64,000 nt of DNA from Muribaculaceae bacterium (GCA_023662835.1 JAMPII010000002.1:25216-89215), one strand, 5' to 3'; positions 46,600-56,986 are shown, counted from the stretch's first letter. Numbers and translations are program-made. Notes: generated from the sequence alone by a model not told the origin.

Positions 46600-49014
46600 C
46601 TATGCCTGTTTTTCGTCGAGTAGGGCAAGGTCGAGAACCTCACTGATTGTGCCAACATAGTTGAATTTAAGGCCTTCGATGTAGATTCGATCGATATCGG
46701 AAATATCTTTTTTGTTTTCGGAAGATAGGATTATTTCGGTAATGCCGGCTCGTTTGGCGGCTAGGATTTTTTCTTTTATCCCCCCGACAGGCATTACTTT
46801 CCCACGTAGGGTTATTTCGCCGGTCATAGCCAAACGGTTTTTAACCTTGCGCTTTGTAAAGGCGGATACAATTGATGTTGCCATTGTTATGCCGGCCGAC
46901 GGACCATCCTTAGGTATCGCTCCTTCAGGAACATGGATGTGAATTTGTGCATTTTCGAAGTCTTCGGGCTTCAGGCCATATTTCTCACAATTGCTTTTTA
47001 CCCATTGGCAAGCTATTGTTGCCGATTCTTTCATCACGTTGCCTAGATTGCCTGTTAGGGTAAGCTTTTCTCCTTTGCCTTGTGCGATAGATGTTTCTAT
47101 ATACAAAATTTCGCCTCCGACGGCTGTCCATGCCAAGCCGGTCACGACACCGGCGAAGTCGTTGCCCTCATAATGCTCTTTTGAATAACGTGGTACGCCA
47201 AGCAGTTCCTCGACGCGAGCGGATGTGAGGCGTTTGGGGTAGGGCGTGCCTTGCACTTTGGCAAGAATTGTTTTGCGAATTATGGCTGACAAAGCTTTTT
47301 CTAATTGGCGTACGCCGCTCTCGCTTGTGTAGTTCTCAACGATTTTAGCAATTATGTCTTTTGTAAATACTAAATCAGCCGACTTTAGATTATTGTTTTT
47401 ACGAAGCCGGGGAATGATATAATTTGAAGCAATCTCAACTTTTTCTTCAAGCAAATAGCCTGGCAATTCGATTATTTCCAAACGGTCGAGTAATGGTTGA
47501 GATAAGGTTGACAGGGTATTTGCTGTAGCAATGAAGAGCACTTTCGACAGGTCGTAGTCAACATCGATATAGTTGTCGTGGAATCGCCAGTTTTGTTCCG
47601 GATCGAGCACTTCGAGTAATGCGGCTGATGGGTCACCTTTAAAATCTGCACCAATTTTGTCAACTTCGTCGAGTAGAATCACCGGATTTGACGTGCCGGC
47701 ACGTTTTATTGCGTCGATTATTCGGCCCGGCATTGAGCCGATGTATGTTCGGCGATGACCACGAATTTCGGCCTCATCGTGCATTCCGCCCAAAGAAACA
47801 CGTTCATATTTAAGCGACAATGCATCGGCTATCGCCTGACCAATAGAAGTTTTTCCAACGCCGGGAGGCCCTACTAAACATAGGATAGGAGACTTTCCTC
47901 CAGGATTATTCATCAGTACGGCAATTTGTTCGAGAATACGCTCTTTAACTTTTTTCAGACCAAAATGAGAGTCGTCGAGGGTTTTGCGAGCCTTGTTGAA
48001 ATCGCAACTCATTTCGGAGTATTTTTGCCAGGGCAGGTCGAGCAGAGTTTCAAGATATTGGAACTGAACAGCGTATTCGGGGCTTTGTGGATTAAGACGA
48101 CCGAGTTTGCCGAGTTCTTTTTGGAACACTTTAGCTGCCGAATCGGTAAACAAAGTTTCCTCGCCGCGTTGGCGTAACTCGTCTTGATCGGTATTGTCGT
48201 CGCCGTACAACTCCTGTTTGATAGCCTCCATTTGGTTTTGCAGAAACACGGTGCGGTGTTGCTGTTCAAAATTGGCTCGTGCGTGCGACTGGATTTTTTC
48301 TGTCACTTCCAGCATTTGCTCTTGCTCAGTGAGCTGTTCAAGCAGCAATTCAGTACGGCCTGTAATTGACGATTGAGCCAAAAGCCGAATCTTTATTTCG
48401 GGTGGGAAAGGTGATTGCGTGCAAATAAAGTTAACCAAACTAACAGGGTCGCCGAAATTGTCGAGGTTATTTACCATTTCGGTAGCGCCTTCACCTATTT
48501 GTTTTAGAAGCTTAATGGTCAACTCTTTGACGCGAGTAGATAAGGCTATGAATTGGCGATCGTTTTTTTTGGGTTTTGTTTCTTTCTCTATTTTTACAGA
48601 GGCTAGCAATGGATAAACGCTGTCGTCACCCGATAAAATAGGCTGTTCAATTTTAAATTTGTTGAAACCACGGACAATTGCTGTGTGACTGCCGTCAGGT
48701 AGCTCAATAACTTTAATAACCTCGGCAATAACGCCATATGGGTATAAGTCGTCGATTTGCGGCATGTTCTCCGTTTGAGTGCTTTGACAAACAACGCCAA
48801 TAGGGCAACCGCTTTCTTCTGCTGCTCGTGCGATTTTTTGAGAAGTTTCGCGAACAAGAGATATGGGAATCGTAATTCCTGGAAACAGCACAAGGTTTTG
48901 GGTAGGAAGCAGTGGCAATGCCTCCAGGTTTGGCTTTGCCTGTTTCTTCAATTGTCCGAGGTCGATATGACCGATTGAAATTATTCTTGGTGATTCAGAG
49001 TCAGAATTGCTCAT
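46600..49014 (-). CDS. lon: ATP-dependent protease Lon
   Basis: Homo-oligomeric AAA+ protease for damaged and regulatory proteins. LAN substrate domain (about 30-240), AAA+ domain with Walker A GPPGVGKTSIGQA and Walker B LLDEVDKIG, and a C-terminal Ser-Lys protease domain with the nucleophile in KDGPSAGITMAT and the Lys in GGIKEKILAAKRAG. Length 804 is normal. A sigma-54-like promoter lies 41-58 bases upstream. Confidence 0.96.
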   Translation of the reverse strand: MSNSDSESPRIISIGHIDLGQLKKQAKPNLEALPLLPTQNLVLFPGITIPISLVRETSQKIARAAEESGCPIGVVCQSTQTENMPQIDDLYPYGVIAEVIKVIELPDGSHTAIVRGFNKFKIEQPILSGDDSVYPLLASVKIEKETKPKKNDRQFIALSTRVKELTIKLLKQIGEGATEMVNNLDNFGDPVSLVNFICTQSPFPPEIKIRLLAQSSITGRTELLLEQLTEQEQMLEVTEKIQSHARANFEQQHRTVFLQNQMEAIKQELYGDDNTDQDELRQRGEETLFTDSAAKVFQKELGKLGRLNPQSPEYAVQFQYLETLLDLPWQKYSEMSCDFNKARKTLDDSHFGLKKVKERILEQIAVLMNNPGGKSPILCLVGPPGVGKTSIGQAIADALSLKYERVSLGGMHDEAEIRGHRRTYIGSMPGRIIDAIKRAGTSNPVILLDEVDKIGADFKGDPSAALLEVLDPEQNWRFHDNYIDVDYDLSKVLFIATANTLSTLSQPLLDRLEIIELPGYLLEEKVEIASNYIIPRLRKNNNLKSADLVFTKDIIAKIVENYTSESGVRQLEKALSAIIRKTILAKVQGTPYPKRLTSARVEELLGVPRYSKEHYEGNDFAGVVTGLAWTAVGGEILYIETSIAQGKGEKLTLTGNLGNVMKESATIACQWVKSNCEKYGLKPEDFENAQIHIHVPEGAIPKDGPSAGITMATSIVSAFTKRKVKNRLAMTGEITLRGKVMPVGGIKEKILAAKRAGITEIILSSENKKDISDIDRIYIEGLKFNYVGTISEVLDLALLDEKQA

Positions 49015-49054
49015 CTATTATATTTCATATTTTGATTAAACACACTCTATCGAA

Positions 49055-49072
49055 TACAAAATTCGTGCCAAA
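49055..49072 (-). promoter_or_regulatory. Sigma-54-like promoter of lon
   Basis: Read on the minus strand: TTGGCACG (49071-49064), then AATT, then TTGT with the key G at 49057, exactly 11 bases from the second G of the -24 pair. Same form as at tig and the efflux operon. Predicted start near 49045, about 30 bases before the lon ATG. Confidence 0.55.
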
Positions 49073-49084
49073 GTACTTCCACTC

Positions 49085-50389
49085 TTAGCCAAGTAAGAAT
49101 TTTCTTAGTGCTGGATATTGAGGGCTCATTTTCACGGTTTTCTTTTCTCGCTGCATGCATTGCGATAGTTTTTGAGGAATTTCAATTGTTGAGTTTATTG
49201 CTGATTCCACTTTTTGCTTGAACTTTGCAGGATGGGTAGTTTCGAGAAATATTCCAACACTGCCTTCGGAAATGTTTTCTACCAGTGCTTTATATGCCGT
49301 TGCTCCTTGCGGATCGAGAATGTATCCGGTTTCTTTGTAGGTGTCGGCGATGATTTGTGTGATATCATTGTCGGAATATGAGAATCCACTGATATCGTTA
49401 CTTATTTGATTGTGGCTGTAGTTGTACAGGTCGAGGATGCGCGCGAAATTCGATGGATAGCCGAATCCCATAGCATTCACTGCCATTTGAGCGTTCAAAT
49501 CGGGTGAGATATTGCCGCTTTTCAAATAATCCAGAAATGCGTTTCCCTTGTTGCTTGTTGCAAAAAAATGATTTATTGCTAATCCCATCTTTTTTGCAAT
49601 CAAAGCCGAGCAGATGTTGCCCAAATTCCCACATGGAACGGCAACAAAAATCTTGTCGGTAGGAATATGTTTTTGCATCAGTCGGGCGTATGCATGATAG
49701 AAATAGAACATCTGTGGTAGCAAGCGGGCAATGTTGATAGAGTTTGCCGATGTAAGCGTCATCGCAGAGTTCAGAACCGGATCGTTGAACGCTGCTTTAA
49801 CCATTTCCTGACAATCGTCGTATGAGCCGTCGACTTCGATTGCTGTCACATTTTTGCCAAGTGTAGTGAACTGCATTTCCTGAATCTTGCTCAATTTGCC
49901 CTGAGGATATAGTACAAACACTCTCATTCCCGGCATGTCGAAGAAGCCATTGGCAACAGCTGGACCAGAATTTCCGGAGGTGGCAACCAGAACGTTAACA
50001 ATCCTGTCGGAATCTTTTTTTTGACAAAGATTAGCTAATAACCGAGCTAGAAAGCGGGCTCCGACATCCTTGGATGCAAATGTTGGCCCGTTGTAAAGTT
50101 CAACCGCATATATGTTTGGTCTAACTTCTTTTAGCGGGATATTGAAATTGAGAGTTTCGGCTACAATTTCCTTGAGTTTTTCTGATTCTATATCATCGTT
50201 AAACAGGGTACTAGCAACAACAAAGGCAATATCCGGAAGACTCATCTGGCCGGTGTGGCGAAAAAAAGCATTCGGAATAACTGGCAAACGCTCGGGCATA
50301 AACAGTCCGCCGTCGGGGGCAACCGGACTGATGACAGCTTCGGCTAACGAGGCTCGATAGGCTTTGTTATTTGTACTATAATAGTTCAT
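49085..50389 (-). CDS. thrC: Threonine synthase
   Basis: PLP-dependent fold II enzyme that converts O-phosphohomoserine to threonine. It begins MNYYSTNNKAYRASLAEAV, the PLP lysine is in GPTFASKDVGARF (about 112), and the phosphate loop region is VATSGNSGPAVANGF. Length 434 fits the yeast/E. coli-type class. It follows thrA by 23 bases; no homoserine kinase gene lies between them. Confidence 0.95.
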   Translation of the reverse strand: MNYYSTNNKAYRASLAEAVISPVAPDGGLFMPERLPVIPNAFFRHTGQMSLPDIAFVVASTLFNDDIESEKLKEIVAETLNFNIPLKEVRPNIYAVELYNGPTFASKDVGARFLARLLANLCQKKDSDRIVNVLVATSGNSGPAVANGFFDMPGMRVFVLYPQGKLSKIQEMQFTTLGKNVTAIEVDGSYDDCQEMVKAAFNDPVLNSAMTLTSANSINIARLLPQMFYFYHAYARLMQKHIPTDKIFVAVPCGNLGNICSALIAKKMGLAINHFFATSNKGNAFLDYLKSGNISPDLNAQMAVNAMGFGYPSNFARILDLYNYSHNQISNDISGFSYSDNDITQIIADTYKETGYILDPQGATAYKALVENISEGSVGIFLETTHPAKFKQKVESAINSTIEIPQKLSQCMQREKKTVKMSPQYPALRKFLLG

Positions 50390-50412
50390 AGCAATATCGT
50401 TGATTAACGATG

Positions 50413-52848
50413 TTAACGAATATTGGCAATGCTGATGATGTCGGAAAAAACTCCGGCGGCTGTGACAGAAGCTCCGGCACCATAACCTTTGATTATCATT
50501 GGGTACTCGTTGTAGCGTTCGGTTGTTATGAGAATCACGTTGTTACTTCCGGCAAGATTATAGAATGGATGGTCGGCATCAACTGTTCGGATTCCTACGG
50601 TCACTTTCCCTTTGTCCATGCCGGCTACATAGCGAAGTTTCAACCCTAAATTTTCGGCTTCCTTACGTTTCTGCTCAAAGATTGTGTCGTAAGCGGTAAC
50701 GTTGGAATAAAAATCATTGATTGATCCATCGAAGCATTCCTTAGGTATAAACAATTCCTTGTCAACATCGGTTTGTTCTACTTTATATTCAGCCTCACGG
50801 GCTAGAATTACAATTTTACGTACAACATCAGTCCCGCTGAGATCTATTCTAGGGTCGGGTTCGCTGTAACCCTCGTTCATTGCCATAGTAATAGCTTGGG
50901 TAAGCGGAACGTTTTCGGTTACAGTATTACATATATAGTTCAGCGTACCGCTCAAAACAGCTTCTATGCGGATTATTCTGTCGCCAGAGTTAATCATGCT
51001 ATTGATTGTGTTTATGATTGGTAGTCCGGCTCCAACGTTGGTCTCAAAAAGGAATTTAACGCCTTTTTTTCTGGCCATTCGTTTTAGCGAAATATAGTTG
51101 TCGTAGGATGACGAAGCTGCTATTTTATTGGCAGCTACAACATTTACGTTGTGCTCGAGCAACTGTAGATAAAGTTGCGCAATATCGGCGTTGGCGGTAC
51201 AATCGACAAATACGGAATTGAATATATTCATTCCGACCACTCCTTTTAGAATATTTTCCGCGGAGGCTGTCAGAGCGGAATTGTCGAGTGTTTGACTCCA
51301 CGATTTTATATCTATGCCTTCGCGGTTGAAAAAACATTTGCGCGAGTTTGATATGCCGACAAGACGCAATTCCAGTGATTTGTTGTTTAGTAAATTTTCT
51401 TGCTGGGCTAAAATTTGTTCCAATAATTTTTTGCCCACTTTTCCTGTTCCGACAACAAACAGGTTTAAGACCTGAGTGTCAGATAAGAAAAAACTGTCAT
51501 GAATTACGTTGAGAGCTTTGTGCAGGTTGCTATAGTCGATAACAAACGATATGTTTGTTTCGGAAGCGCCTTGCGCACAAGCTATCACGCTAATACCGTT
51601 GCGCCCTAGGGTGTTAAATAATTTTCCGGCTACGCCGGCTGAATGCTTCATATTTTCGCCGACAATAGCAATTGTGGCTAAATCATGTTGTGATATGATT
51701 TCCGACAGACTTCCTGCGGCAAGTTCCGGAGCGAATTCTTCTTTTAGTACCTCGAGAGCATGTGGGGCATCTGCGTTTCGTACGGCGAACGAAGTATTGT
51801 TCTCACTAGCGGCTTGGCTTACGAGGAACACACTGATTCCGTTGTCAGCCAATGCATTGAAAATTCTTGAGTTGATACCGATAACACCAACCATACCAAG
51901 CCCCTTTACAGTTATAAGACATGTGTCGTTGATTGACGAAATACCTCGAATCGGTTTATCGTCGGAGCCCATGGGTTCGTCGGAAATCCATGTCCCTGGT
52001 GCTTCGGGGTTAAAGGTGTTTTTAATTACAATAGGAATGTTTTTATGGAACACCGGATAAATTGTCGGAGGATAGATAACCTTTGCTCCGAAGTTGCATA
52101 ATTCCATGGCCTCCGTGAACGACAGACGATCAATTACCAGTGCATTGTTTATCACGCGGGGATCGGCTGTCATGAAGCCGTCAACATCGGTCCATATTTC
52201 TAGCACATCGGCATTCAATTCTGCCGCCAGAATAGCCGCTGTGTAGTCGGAACCTCCTCGACCCAGATTGGTAATGTTGCCTTTGGCATCTGTGGATATG
52301 AATCCTGGAACAACAACTACTTTAGCAACGATATTGTCGAATGTTTCATGAACGAGATTGCTAGTCAACTCATTATCTAGAATGTGTTTGTCCCAATGCT
52401 TTGTGGTTCGGATAAAGGCACGGCTATCGCGATGAACGGCGCCATTGATTATATTGGCAACAATTACCGATGAAATACGCTCGCCGTAGCTTACGATAAT
52501 ATCGAGAGTACGGTCGCTCAAGTCCTTAATCAAACTGACACCGCGGTAAATATTACCAAGCTCCTCCAATAGTAGGTCGACTGTTGTCAGTACTTCGAGC
52601 TTTCGTTCGTCGGGAACAATGCCGTTCACAACATCATGATGTCGCTCGACAATTTTAGCAAAGCTCTCAAGATGTGATATGTCGGCAGTAGCAGCCAGCC
52701 GAGCCGTATTTATCAACTGATCAGTAATACCACCGAGGGCTGATACTACCACAATCTGTGGCTCAGTATTGCCTTCAACAATAGATTTTACGTTTCGAAG
52801 ACTGTTGACGGTTCCAACAGAAGTACCGCCAAATTTTAAAACCTTCAT
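50413..52848 (-). CDS. thrA: Bifunctional aspartate kinase / homoserine dehydrogenase I
   Basis: Fusion of aspartokinase (about 1-290, KFGGTSVGTVNS and RGGSDYTAAIL), two ACT regulatory domains (about 315-455, with threonine feedback expected), and homoserine dehydrogenase (about 465-811, Rossmann VVGTGKVGKKLLEQ and the catalytic region NEGYSEPDPRIDLSGTDVVRK). Length 811 is typical. First gene of the thrA-thrC pair; a second, monofunctional aspartokinase is at 10619-11938. Confidence 0.96.
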   Translation of the reverse strand: MKVLKFGGTSVGTVNSLRNVKSIVEGNTEPQIVVVSALGGITDQLINTARLAATADISHLESFAKIVERHHDVVNGIVPDERKLEVLTTVDLLLEELGNIYRGVSLIKDLSDRTLDIIVSYGERISSVIVANIINGAVHRDSRAFIRTTKHWDKHILDNELTSNLVHETFDNIVAKVVVVPGFISTDAKGNITNLGRGGSDYTAAILAAELNADVLEIWTDVDGFMTADPRVINNALVIDRLSFTEAMELCNFGAKVIYPPTIYPVFHKNIPIVIKNTFNPEAPGTWISDEPMGSDDKPIRGISSINDTCLITVKGLGMVGVIGINSRIFNALADNGISVFLVSQAASENNTSFAVRNADAPHALEVLKEEFAPELAAGSLSEIISQHDLATIAIVGENMKHSAGVAGKLFNTLGRNGISVIACAQGASETNISFVIDYSNLHKALNVIHDSFFLSDTQVLNLFVVGTGKVGKKLLEQILAQQENLLNNKSLELRLVGISNSRKCFFNREGIDIKSWSQTLDNSALTASAENILKGVVGMNIFNSVFVDCTANADIAQLYLQLLEHNVNVVAANKIAASSSYDNYISLKRMARKKGVKFLFETNVGAGLPIINTINSMINSGDRIIRIEAVLSGTLNYICNTVTENVPLTQAITMAMNEGYSEPDPRIDLSGTDVVRKIVILAREAEYKVEQTDVDKELFIPKECFDGSINDFYSNVTAYDTIFEQKRKEAENLGLKLRYVAGMDKGKVTVGIRTVDADHPFYNLAGSNNVILITTERYNEYPMIIKGYGAGASVTAAGVFSDIISIANIR

Positions 52849-52919
52849 TTATTATGATAAGTGAATTTACAGTGTACCTCTAAGGCACGCGTATTTATAT
52901 ATTTGCTTTTGCAAAATGA

Positions 52920-53471
52920 TTATTTCAGTGTAAGTGCGTGTCCCGTTTCGTTTGCCATATGGGTGTACGCGATAACTCCTTGTTCGGAAAGTTCTACAGG
53001 TTGCATGGTTCCGTCGGGGGCGAGCATACGAACGTGACTGTCGTCGACAAAAGTCATGAATTTAACCGCCTCGTTGCCGTTGGTGCTTATGGCCCATGAA
53101 TCGTCTGTTATGTCGTAATCAAAACGGACAATACTTCCGTCATTCTCGCTTTTAATTGTATAGCCATTGCTGTCTGTTGTAACCAGGTAATTGCCATCGT
53201 TGCCCTTGATTACTTTTGTATCTTGTGCAATAGGATTGCTTCCACTCCAGAATTCTATTGAGTTGATTACCAATACGTCGGCCGTTAACGTAATAGGATA
53301 AACAAGCGGACAGAACACGAAAAATACAAGTTCGTTGACAAATTTGTTGCCAACCGACTTATTCCAGCTTAATACATTTTTAGATAGTGCGAAACTTCCA
53401 ATGCATGATGTGTTTAACACTGAAAAGGCGAGCACTAAAGCCAAAGCGATATGGATTTTATGTTTCTTCAT
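52920..53471 (-). CDS. DUF3332 lipoprotein
   Basis: The start MKKHKIHIALALVLAFSVL precedes a lipobox-like NTSC (Cys about 23). The N-terminal part resembles DUF3332 proteins, with IGSFALSKNVLSWNKSVGNKFVNELVFF and CPLVYPITLTADVLVINSIEF, the latter a hydrophobic segment. The C-terminal half is beta-rich. Role unknown. Last gene of the cdsA-purM-mltF run. Confidence 0.8.
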   Translation of the reverse strand: MKKHKIHIALALVLAFSVLNTSCIGSFALSKNVLSWNKSVGNKFVNELVFFVFCPLVYPITLTADVLVINSIEFWSGSNPIAQDTKVIKGNDGNYLVTTDSNGYTIKSENDGSIVRFDYDITDDSWAISTNGNEAVKFMTFVDDSHVRMLAPDGTMQPVELSEQGVIAYTHMANETGHALTLK

Positions 53472-53503
53472 ATGCATAATAATAAGTTTTAAACTTAATG
53501 GAT

Positions 53504-54910
53504 TTATTTTTTTATTTTTAATTTAGCTTTTTCGTAAAAGTCGATCACGTTTTTTACATAGGCGCGTGTTTCCTTCCCACGGAAATACCCATATTTGCAA
53601 ACAGGATCGTTGTAGTATTCCGGGTTTGATTTCAAAAGCAAAGCCTCGGCAACGTTGCCGTCCCACACATCGGTTTTTTTTCCGGTTTTTCCTGCCAGAG
53701 CAATAGCATCGTATATGTGGGCGATTCCGGAATTGTAAGCTGCGAGCACAAATTTAATACGTTCATCGGGATTTGATACATAGCGCGACAGTGATTTGTC
53801 GAGTTTGCTCATAATTTCTGCTGCGCAGCGGATATTTGGCTCAGGCGATGCCATTTCATTCTCAGCTAGGCCATGGGCACGTGCCGTTGCGGGCATGATT
53901 TGCATTATCCCTTTTGCTCCTGCCCATGAAACGACTGTTGTGTCGAACCGACTTTCGGCATAGCCTTGTGCGGCGAACAGCCTCCAGTCTTGTTTTGCGA
54001 CTTCTGCATATTTTTTGAAAATATTGTCGTAGGGCGATATCCGTCCGCTGTTGAAATTGATATGTATAGCCGGATTTACTTTGCTCAGCTCGAAATAGCG
54101 TTTGTGGAGACGGGCTTGTGATTTACGCGGTTCGTTGTTGTTGAACCAACTGTTAATGCTGTCGGCCAACCATGGTTTTTTAGGCGATACGCCCCATGAG
54201 GCTCGTTGCGGGAAACTGACCGGCAGACTGATATCCAAATCGGGATAATATGTATGGTTCAGACTCGCTATATCACTATCAACCACAGTTAGCGGCAGTT
54301 TCCCTTCCGAAACCATTTCGATAAGATCTTCGGTCAACAAGGTATCTTTATCAACGGTGTGTATTTTTATACCGCCTCCAAGCTCGTCGTTGAGATGCAC
54401 AATGCGGTATTGATATTTTGAAGCCTTCTCAACATAAACATCTTGCCCGATTAATTCGGTGACATCGGTTATACCTGGTTGCTCTTTTGTTGGCTTTGGC
54501 TGAACCAGAACCTGAGTGGTAATATTTTCGGGACCGGCAGGTAGAACATGAGTTTTATATTCCGAGGTTATTGGAATCTCATAGGCTGCTATGTCGATTA
54601 GTCCCGAATCCAGCATTTGAATCAAGGCTGACAAGCTGGGGGCCACCTGCAGATCGATAACGGCGTTTTTGTCCTGGCCAAATCGCTGCACAAGGTCATA
54701 GTCATATCCCATCTGAGTTTCACGATAGATGAAATATGATGTAGGGCTATATAGCGTGCCAACGCGCAAGGTGTCGGGTATAGCTGTGCTAATTGAGTCA
54801 ACAGTCTCTTCGGAACCTTTTCCTGATCGGCACGAGACTTGCGTAATCTGTAAGATGCATAGCATCACACATATTACCACTTTAAGCCTGTTTCCCCAAT
54901 TGCTTGTCAT
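53504..54910 (-). CDS. mltF: Membrane-bound lytic murein transglycosylase F-like lipoprotein
   Basis: A lipoprotein signal (MTSNWGNRLKVVICVMLCIL, Cys about 27) precedes a periplasmic amino-acid-binding-like domain (SBP family 3, about 45-275) and a C-terminal lytic transglycosylase domain with the catalytic Glu in GYAESRFDTT (about 320) and GAKGIMQIMPATA. This MltF layout cleaves glycan strands to 1,6-anhydro-MurNAc. The ATG at 54910 is preferred over an upstream TTG at 54931. Confidence 0.9.
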   Translation of the reverse strand: MTSNWGNRLKVVICVMLCILQITQVSCRSGKGSEETVDSISTAIPDTLRVGTLYSPTSYFIYRETQMGYDYDLVQRFGQDKNAVIDLQVAPSLSALIQMLDSGLIDIAAYEIPITSEYKTHVLPAGPENITTQVLVQPKPTKEQPGITDVTELIGQDVYVEKASKYQYRIVHLNDELGGGIKIHTVDKDTLLTEDLIEMVSEGKLPLTVVDSDIASLNHTYYPDLDISLPVSFPQRASWGVSPKKPWLADSINSWFNNNEPRKSQARLHKRYFELSKVNPAIHINFNSGRISPYDNIFKKYAEVAKQDWRLFAAQGYAESRFDTTVVSWAGAKGIMQIMPATARAHGLAENEMASPEPNIRCAAEIMSKLDKSLSRYVSNPDERIKFVLAAYNSGIAHIYDAIALAGKTGKKTDVWDGNVAEALLLKSNPEYYNDPVCKYGYFRGKETRAYVKNVIDFYEKAKLKIKK

Positions 54911-54936
54911 GTTTACATTTACTCTAAACAACCTTT

Positions 54937-56103
54937 TTAATAATCAAATGTGCCCATTTCTGAAATTATTGTTAGACGATTATCTGGTGCATCCTCGACA
55001 TGGCCAACAATTTGAGCTGGTATGCCCATCGATTCGGAAATCTCAATTATACGCGTGGCATCACTGGGCGACACATAGAATTCCATACGATGACCCATAT
55101 TGAATACTTTGTACATTTCTTTCCAATCGGTGCCAGATTCTTTTCTGATCAGGGCAAACAGTGGTGGAATAGGGAACAGATTGTCTTTTATCACATGTTT
55201 GTTCTTGACAAAATGCATGATTTTCGTTTGGGCACCGCCGCTACAATGGATCATACCGTGGATTTTTGAGCGCATTTCATCAAGAACTTTTTTAACTACG
55301 GGTGCATACGTACGTGTAGGCGACAATACCAGCTTGCCAGCATTGATAGGTGCGCCATCAACGGTGTCGGTCAATCCGATTGTTCCGGAGTAGACAAGTT
55401 CCTCGGGCACGGCAGCGTCGTAGCTTTCGGGGTATTTTTCTGCTAATGTTTTTTTGAATACGTCATGACGTGCCGAGGTTAGTCCGTTCGACCCCATTCC
55501 TCCATTGTATTCATGCTCGTAGGCTGCTTGTCCGTAAGATGCCAAACCGACAATAACGTCGCCACCCTTAATGTTGGCATTGTCGATAACATCGGAGCGG
55601 CGCATACGGCATGTAACTGTGCTGTCAACAATTATTGTCCTTACTAGATCGCCAACATCGGCTGTTTCTCCGCCGGTGCTAATTATATTAACGCCTAACT
55701 GGCGAAGTTCAGCCAGAAGTTCTTCCGTTCCGTTTATTATAGCTGCAATCACTTCGCCGGGGATAAGCTTTTTATTGCGGCCGATTGTTGAACTGAGAAG
55801 GATGTTGTCGGTTGCTCCAACACAAAGCAGGTCGTCGATATTCATAATCAGGGCATCCTGAGCAATACCTTTCCAAACAGAAATATCACCGGTCTCCTTC
55901 CAGTACATATAGGCTAGTGATGACTTTGTGCCGGCACCGTCGGCATGCATTATGTTACAATATTCCGGATCGCCGCCCAGCCAGTCGGGCACTATTTTGC
56001 AGAATGCGTTTGGAAACAATCCTTTGTCAACATTTTTTATTGCGTTGTGGACATCTTCCTTCGAGGCAGATACGCCTCGCATGTCATATCGTTGGTTACT
56101 CAT
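54937..56103 (-). CDS. purM: Phosphoribosylformylglycinamidine cyclo-ligase
   Basis: PurM/AIR synthetase, fifth step of purine synthesis. Visible features: an MRGVSASKEDVHNAI start, the ATP-binding DGAGTKSSLAYMYWKETGD stretch, CVGATDNILLSSTIGRN, and the C-terminal HCSGGAQTKIMHF. Length 388 is longer than E. coli PurM (about 345), a size seen in Bacteroidetes. It is 24 bases downstream of cdsA. Confidence 0.9.
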   Translation of the reverse strand: MSNQRYDMRGVSASKEDVHNAIKNVDKGLFPNAFCKIVPDWLGGDPEYCNIMHADGAGTKSSLAYMYWKETGDISVWKGIAQDALIMNIDDLLCVGATDNILLSSTIGRNKKLIPGEVIAAIINGTEELLAELRQLGVNIISTGGETADVGDLVRTIIVDSTVTCRMRRSDVIDNANIKGGDVIVGLASYGQAAYEHEYNGGMGSNGLTSARHDVFKKTLAEKYPESYDAAVPEELVYSGTIGLTDTVDGAPINAGKLVLSPTRTYAPVVKKVLDEMRSKIHGMIHCSGGAQTKIMHFVKNKHVIKDNLFPIPPLFALIRKESGTDWKEMYKVFNMGHRMEFYVSPSDATRIIEISESMGIPAQIVGHVEDAPDNRLTIISEMGTFDY

Positions 56104-56127
56104 ATTATAATATGTGTGATGTTCTTA

Positions 56128-56961
56128 TTAAATAGTCAGGAAAATTGCAAGGTAGGCGAAAACAGAAGGTGAAACCATTAGCAGAGAATCAATCCTATCA
56201 AGAATGCCACCATGACCGGGCAAGATAGTTCCGCTGTCTTTAACACCTACTGTGCGTTTTATTAGCGATTCAAGTAAATCGCCCCACGTCGCAAACAGCG
56301 CCGTAACAATTGCCATTCCAGCGAAAGTCATTGCGCTTGAAAATACAGAAAAATATTGAGGAAAGATATTGTATACTAACAATGAAGCGGCAATACATAC
56401 CGTAAAACCTCCAAACAGCCCTTCCCATGATTTTTTTGGCGATACACGAGGAAACATTTTGTGCTTGCCAATACTGATTCCGACAAGGAAAGCTCCTGTA
56501 TCATTTAGCCATATCATTACAAATATTGACAAAACAATATGAGGCGAAACAGCATATATCCAGTTTAAAAGTGACAACGGCAGGGCGATGTACACAATAG
56601 ATGAAATTGATCGAGAAAGATTAATCAACGGCGATTTATTTTTGGAATAAATGGTAATGATCATTCTGCAGCAGAGCATTAGAAGGAAAATGGCAGTTGG
56701 CCAGATATTCAGTCCATTGACAAACATGTATAATGCTGTAATCAATGCAATGCCGCAAAGGATATCAACTGTTGTTTCGATATTTCGAATAGCTGAATTG
56801 GCAGAATCGACCGCTTTATTAAGCTTCTTGAACTCAAGCATACCCAAAACGGCAAGCAAAATGGTAAGCGAGAGCATAGTATATGAATTCAACAAGATCC
56901 CGGCAACGATAATTGCTACGTAGGCGGCTCCTGTGAAAGTTCGCAATATAAAGTTCTTCAT
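56128..56961 (-). CDS. cdsA: Phosphatidate cytidylyltransferase
   Basis: Integral membrane enzyme that makes CDP-diacylglycerol for phospholipids. About eight hydrophobic segments and the C-terminal signature ATWGDLLESLIKRTVGVKDSG, then LPGHGGILDRIDSLL (CTP_transf family). Length 277. First gene of an apparent cdsA-purM-mltF-DUF3332 transcript, with a full promoter upstream. Confidence 0.94.
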   Translation of the reverse strand: MKNFILRTFTGAAYVAIIVAGILLNSYTMLSLTILLAVLGMLEFKKLNKAVDSANSAIRNIETTVDILCGIALITALYMFVNGLNIWPTAIFLLMLCCRMIITIYSKNKSPLINLSRSISSIVYIALPLSLLNWIYAVSPHIVLSIFVMIWLNDTGAFLVGISIGKHKMFPRVSPKKSWEGLFGGFTVCIAASLLVYNIFPQYFSVFSSAMTFAGMAIVTALFATWGDLLESLIKRTVGVKDSGTILPGHGGILDRIDSLLMVSPSVFAYLAIFLTI

Positions 56962-56986
56962 TCTTTTGTCAAACAGTTTATAATGC

